A stretch of 16,302 nucleotides of DNA, taken from NCBI GenBank assembly GCA_938010625.1, contig CALLVJ010000376.1, positions 1 through 16,302 on the forward strand. The letters run 5' to 3'. How positions within the stretch are numbered: the stretch's first letter is position 1; every line of letters starts with the position of its first letter. This DNA comes from an uncultured Stomatobaculum sp. GTDB taxonomy: Bacteria; Bacillota; Clostridia; Lachnospirales; Lachnospiraceae. Of this stretch, positions 13,398 to 16,302 are shown piece after piece. The notes below the pieces were generated by a model. It saw only the letters and a program-made list of their open reading frames with translations, had not been told where the DNA came from and ran no database searches. A program made the translations under genes and the position numbers.

Positions 13398-15131
13398 TCA
13401 TACCTTCCAGCTGAGCGCCTCGCTTCTCGCCTCCACAAATCTCCGATACAGACCCTCCTCCCGCAGAAGTTTCTCGTGGGTTCCGCTCTGGACAATGCGC
13501 CCATGATCGACCACAAAAATGCGGTTTGCCGCGCGCACGGTTTTCAGGCGGTGCGCAATCATTAAGACTGTCTTCTCCCTGGTGAGCGCCGCAAGCGCTT
13601 CCATGAGCTCCTTTTCGTTCTCCGGGTCCACATTGGCAGTCGCCTCAATGAGGATGATGACAGGCGCGTCTTTCATGATGGCGCGCGCAATCGAAATCCG
13701 CTGCCGCTCACCGCCGGAGAGCGAGGCGCCGTTCTCACCGATTACGGTGTCATACCCCGCCGGGAGCGCCATGATAAAGTCGTGGCAGCGGGCCTGCTTT
13801 GCCGCCGCAATCACTTCCTCCATGGTCGCATCCGGCTTTCCGAAGCGTATGTTGTTTGCGACCGTATCGTGAAAGAGGTAAACCGATTGGAACACGAAGC
13901 TGAAGTTCTCCATCAGCGAGTCGATCGAGTAGTCCCGCACGTCTTTCCCGTCGAGACGCACCGCGCCGCGCTGCACATCCCAGAAGCGGGCCATCAGTCG
14001 GCAGAGCGTGGTCTTGCCGCTGCCGGAGGGGCCCACAAAGGCCGCACTTGTGCCGGACGGAATGTGAAGCGAGATGCCGTCTATCACCTTCCGGCTCCCA
14101 TACGCAAAGTCTATGGTCTCAAGTTCGATGTCCTCTGTCCGCGGCTTATAATCCTCTCCCCCGATTTCCATCGACGGGAGAGAGAGTATCTCCTGCCCCC
14201 GCGTGACGCAGAGATCCACCATGCGAAGCAGCGCCGAATAAGAGCCCATGCTCGAAAGTCCCGCGAAAACATGAAAGGCCATAACCATCATCAGCACCGC
14301 GGTGATGAGGTCCATGCTTCCGTCCAGATAAAAGCGCAGCGAGATTAGTAAAATCCCGAGTCCCGTCAGCTTCAGCACCCCGTTTTGGAGCGGCACGTAG
14401 CGGTTTGACGCAAGTTCCAACTCGGTCATCACGCGGGCGGATTCCGCAATGCTATCCTTCAGCTTTCGCTCGGACTCTCCGCTGAGCCCGTAGGACTTCA
14501 CCTCGGAAATTCCCTGAATGTACTCGAGAACATTCTCCACAAGTTTGGTGTCGTTCGCTATTTTTTGTTGGGATAAGCTCTCGTTTTCATGCTGCATGCG
14601 GGCGTTAATCAGGGCAAAGAGCAGCACGCCGGTAAGGGCAATGAGCCCGATACGCCAATCAAAGAGTAAAAGCATCAACAGAATGAGCGCTGTGTTGAGA
14701 AGCCCCTGGGTTGTCTGCATGACCACGAGGGTTGCCACATCGCCGAGCTGCTCCATGGTATTGGTGGTCACCGAGCTGATATCACCGAGGCTCTTGCGGT
14801 TAAAATAGCCCATGGGCAGAAAACGCAGCTTTTCCGCAATTTCTATGCGCTTGTTCGCGCACTCCCCGTAGCCCGCGCGGCACTGGAGCATGGCCTGCTT
14901 GGCGCGGAACGCTGCCTCCGCAAGTACGCCGATGAGCAGCAGCAGAAAACTGAAAAGTATCAGCTTTCCCGTCATCCTCTTTTCCGAAAAACCGCGGAGT
15001 ATGAGGCTGATTGCCGGGTATTTCAGTACTTCGCAAAAAGCAATCAATACCCCGAGTAAAAGCGCCCCATAAAACATACGGCGGTGTTTTGCGGAACAAA
15101 AGGCAAAAAACTTATTGAGTGTCGCAATCAT
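13398..15131 (-). CDS. ABC exporter half-transporter (permease-ATPase fusion) with altered Walker B
   Basis: The 577-residue protein has an exporter-type membrane domain (about 1-310; helices near 20-46, 56-75, 133-158, 160-178 and 250-292) followed by an ATPase domain. Walker A is GPSGSGKTT (367-375), the Q-loop Gln is Q415, the signature is LSGGERQRI (471-479) and the H-loop is AHRL (H527). The Walker B segment reads VIILIEATANVDPENE (from 491): Ile495 replaces the Asp that normally binds Mg-ATP, while the catalytic Glu496 remains. The DNA codon is ATT, where GAT would encode Asp. The ATG overlaps the stop of the upstream half-transporter by four bases (ATGA), with AAGGAGG upstream. The pair very likely forms a heterodimer. 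The substrate (drug, peptide or metal-chelator) cannot be told from sequence. Confidence 0.92.
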   Translation of the reverse strand: MIATLNKFFAFCSAKHRRMFYGALLLGVLIAFCEVLKYPAISLILRGFSEKRMTGKLILFSFLLLLIGVLAEAAFRAKQAMLQCRAGYGECANKRIEIAEKLRFLPMGYFNRKSLGDISSVTTNTMEQLGDVATLVVMQTTQGLLNTALILLMLLLFDWRIGLIALTGVLLFALINARMQHENESLSQQKIANDTKLVENVLEYIQGISEVKSYGLSGESERKLKDSIAESARVMTELELASNRYVPLQNGVLKLTGLGILLISLRFYLDGSMDLITAVLMMVMAFHVFAGLSSMGSYSALLRMVDLCVTRGQEILSLPSMEIGGEDYKPRTEDIELETIDFAYGSRKVIDGISLHIPSGTSAAFVGPSGSGKTTLCRLMARFWDVQRGAVRLDGKDVRDYSIDSLMENFSFVFQSVYLFHDTVANNIRFGKPDATMEEVIAAAKQARCHDFIMALPAGYDTVIGENGASLSGGERQRISIARAIMKDAPVIILIEATANVDPENEKELMEALAALTREKTVLMIAHRLKTVRAANRIFVVDHGRIVQSGTHEKLLREEGLYRRFVEARSEALSWKV

Positions 15132-16302
15132 TCAGAAAGCCCTCCTTCCTCCGCGCGGTCCCTCGCGCTGCTGTGCGCCTCCCACATTTTTTGGTAGAGC
15201 GGACTCTCTCTTAGCAGCGCCTCGTGCGTCCCAGAGGCCGCAATCCTCCCGGCCTCTACCACAACAATTTGATCCGCATTCACAATGGTCGAGAGCCGGT
15301 GCGCAATCACCAGCAGCGTTTTATTTTGCGCAAGTCTTGCCACAGAGCGCTGAATCAGCGCCTCATTTTCCGGATCCGCATAGGAGGTCGCCTCATCTAA
15401 GATGAGGAGCGGCGCATCCTTCATCATCGCGCGGGCAATCGAAATGCGCTGGCGCTCACCGCCCGACAAATGCGCCCCGCTCCCGCCGACCACGGTGTCA
15501 AAACCGTTCTCGAGTTCTGCGATAAAGTCATAGCAGCCGCTGTCCCGCGCAACCTGTTCAACTTCCGCATCGCTTGCCCCCGGTCTTCCCATGCGTATGT
15601 TCTCCCGCACCGTCGTGTTAAAGAGAAAGCTGTCCTGAGAAACATAGGCAACTTGCCGGTTATAGTCCTCCATCGAAAGCTCTCTTAAATCGACGCCGCC
15701 GAGGGTGATGCTGCCGTCCCCGACGTCCCAGAGGGACGCAACCAGTTTTGCGATGGTCGACTTGCCGCTCCCCGAGGGACCGACCAGGGCTGTCACCTTT
15801 CCCTCCGGAATGCAAAGGTTTATGCCGTGCAGCACTTCTTTTTCCCCGTAGCCGAAACGCACATCGCAAAGTCGCACTTCGCTGCCTTTTGGCATGACGC
15901 GGCTCCCTGCGGGGCGCGAGAGTTCCGGAAGCGTAAGGACAGCGTCAATCTCACCGAAGATGGAAGTCGCCTTGCCGATGCTGTCACTGAAGCTGAGTGC
16001 CGTAATGAGCGGCGTAATCAGACCGCAGGCGAGAATCAGTATCATCACATAGTCATGAAACGCGAGCGTGCCCTGCATCACAAAAACCGCGCCGAGCGGA
16101 AGCACCGCAAGCAGGGTTGCAGGTGCAATCGTCATGCCGAGAGAAAAGGGCACGATGGTCGCCTGCATCCAGTCGGTGAAACTGTTCGCGTTCTCCTCGG
16201 CCGCGCGCGCAAAGCGGGCATAGGAGCTCTCCGCCTTTCCGAAGGCCTTGATGACCTCGATGCCGCCGATGTACTCGACCGCCGTATCATTCAGTGCCTT
16301 GG
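15128..16302 (-). CDS. ABC exporter half-transporter, partial (5' end beyond the window)
   Basis: The frame is open to the right edge and gives about 390 C-terminal residues. The first visible part, KALNDTAVEYIGGIEVIKAF, belongs to the membrane domain's cytoplasmic helices, so the beginning of that domain lies outside the window. Two or three membrane helices follow, then the ATPase: Walker A GPSGSGKST, Q-loop YVSQDSFLF, signature LSGGERQRI, Walker B LLILDEATS, D-loop YADPENE and H-loop AHRLSTI. All catalytic residues are canonical, in contrast to the partner encoded downstream. An internal ATG at 16168 is not the start, because homologous sequence continues upstream of it. The stop overlaps the start of the partner gene. 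The operon promoter is not in the window. Confidence 0.93.
   Translation of the reverse strand, partial: KALNDTAVEYIGGIEVIKAFGKAESSYARFARAAEENANSFTDWMQATIVPFSLGMTIAPATLLAVLPLGAVFVMQGTLAFHDYVMILILACGLITPLITALSFSDSIGKATSIFGEIDAVLTLPELSRPAGSRVMPKGSEVRLCDVRFGYGEKEVLHGINLCIPEGKVTALVGPSGSGKSTIAKLVASLWDVGDGSITLGGVDLRELSMEDYNRQVAYVSQDSFLFNTTVRENIRMGRPGASDAEVEQVARDSGCYDFIAELENGFDTVVGGSGAHLSGGERQRISIARAMMKDAPLLILDEATSYADPENEALIQRSVARLAQNKTLLVIAHRLSTIVNADQIVVVEAGRIAASGTHEALLRESPLYQKMWEAHSSARDRAEEGGLSE

Overview
The window looks like chromosomal DNA from a fairly GC-rich Firmicute, probably a Clostridia member close to Lachnospiraceae. This rests on strong AGGAGG-type ribosome binding sites, sigma-A promoters with 16-17 bp spacers, the lepA-hemW pair, the form of the NagA/NagB proteins and lipoprotein signals of the Gram-positive kind. 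No genus can be fixed from sequence alone. There is no rRNA, tRNA, CRISPR array, intact insertion sequence or phage gene.

Layout. (1) Positions 1-2540, minus strand: an OGG-type DNA glycosylase, a GNAT acetyltransferase, a TSUP/TauE-like permease and the first 34 codons of an unrecognised membrane protein that runs off the left edge. They look like one transcription unit with a good promoter at 2512-2540. (2) Positions 2548-5938: a beta-helix carbohydrate-binding-type lipoprotein on the minus strand, with its own terminator, divergent from an OmpR-family response regulator and histidine kinase. A 12-bp perfect palindrome lies between the divergent genes. (3) Positions 5930-9534: the housekeeping pair lepA-hemW on the minus strand, divergent from rpsT. 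Their promoters are back to back, and rpsT has a leader that can fold into a long three-helix hairpin and a UUG start. (4) Positions 9538-11911, minus strand: the amino-sugar operon nagA-nagB, followed by a decayed YoeB/Txe-type toxin-antitoxin module lying against the rpsT terminator. (5) Positions 11912-13167: a non-coding stretch with a hairpin, 17-bp tandem repeats and an inverted repeat, then a gene for an extracytoplasmic lipoprotein with a class-I glutamine-amidotransferase / gamma-glutamyl hydrolase (peptidase C26) domain. (6) Positions 13172-16302, minus strand: two overlapping genes for an ABC exporter pair, the upstream one cut by the window edge, followed by a 60-codon remnant of a MATE efflux pump.

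Working together: nagA and nagB convert GlcNAc-6-phosphate to fructose-6-phosphate. The two ABC half-transporters very likely form a heterodimer, and the downstream subunit has lost the Walker B aspartate. The two-component system may control the divergent lipoprotein, but this is inferred from position only.

I found no clear unknown multi-gene system. The points most worth checking are the decayed toxin-antitoxin and MATE remnants, each ending at a convergent terminator; the rpsT leader fold; the ABC Walker B change; the NagB active-site change; and the surface-exposed C26 lipoprotein.
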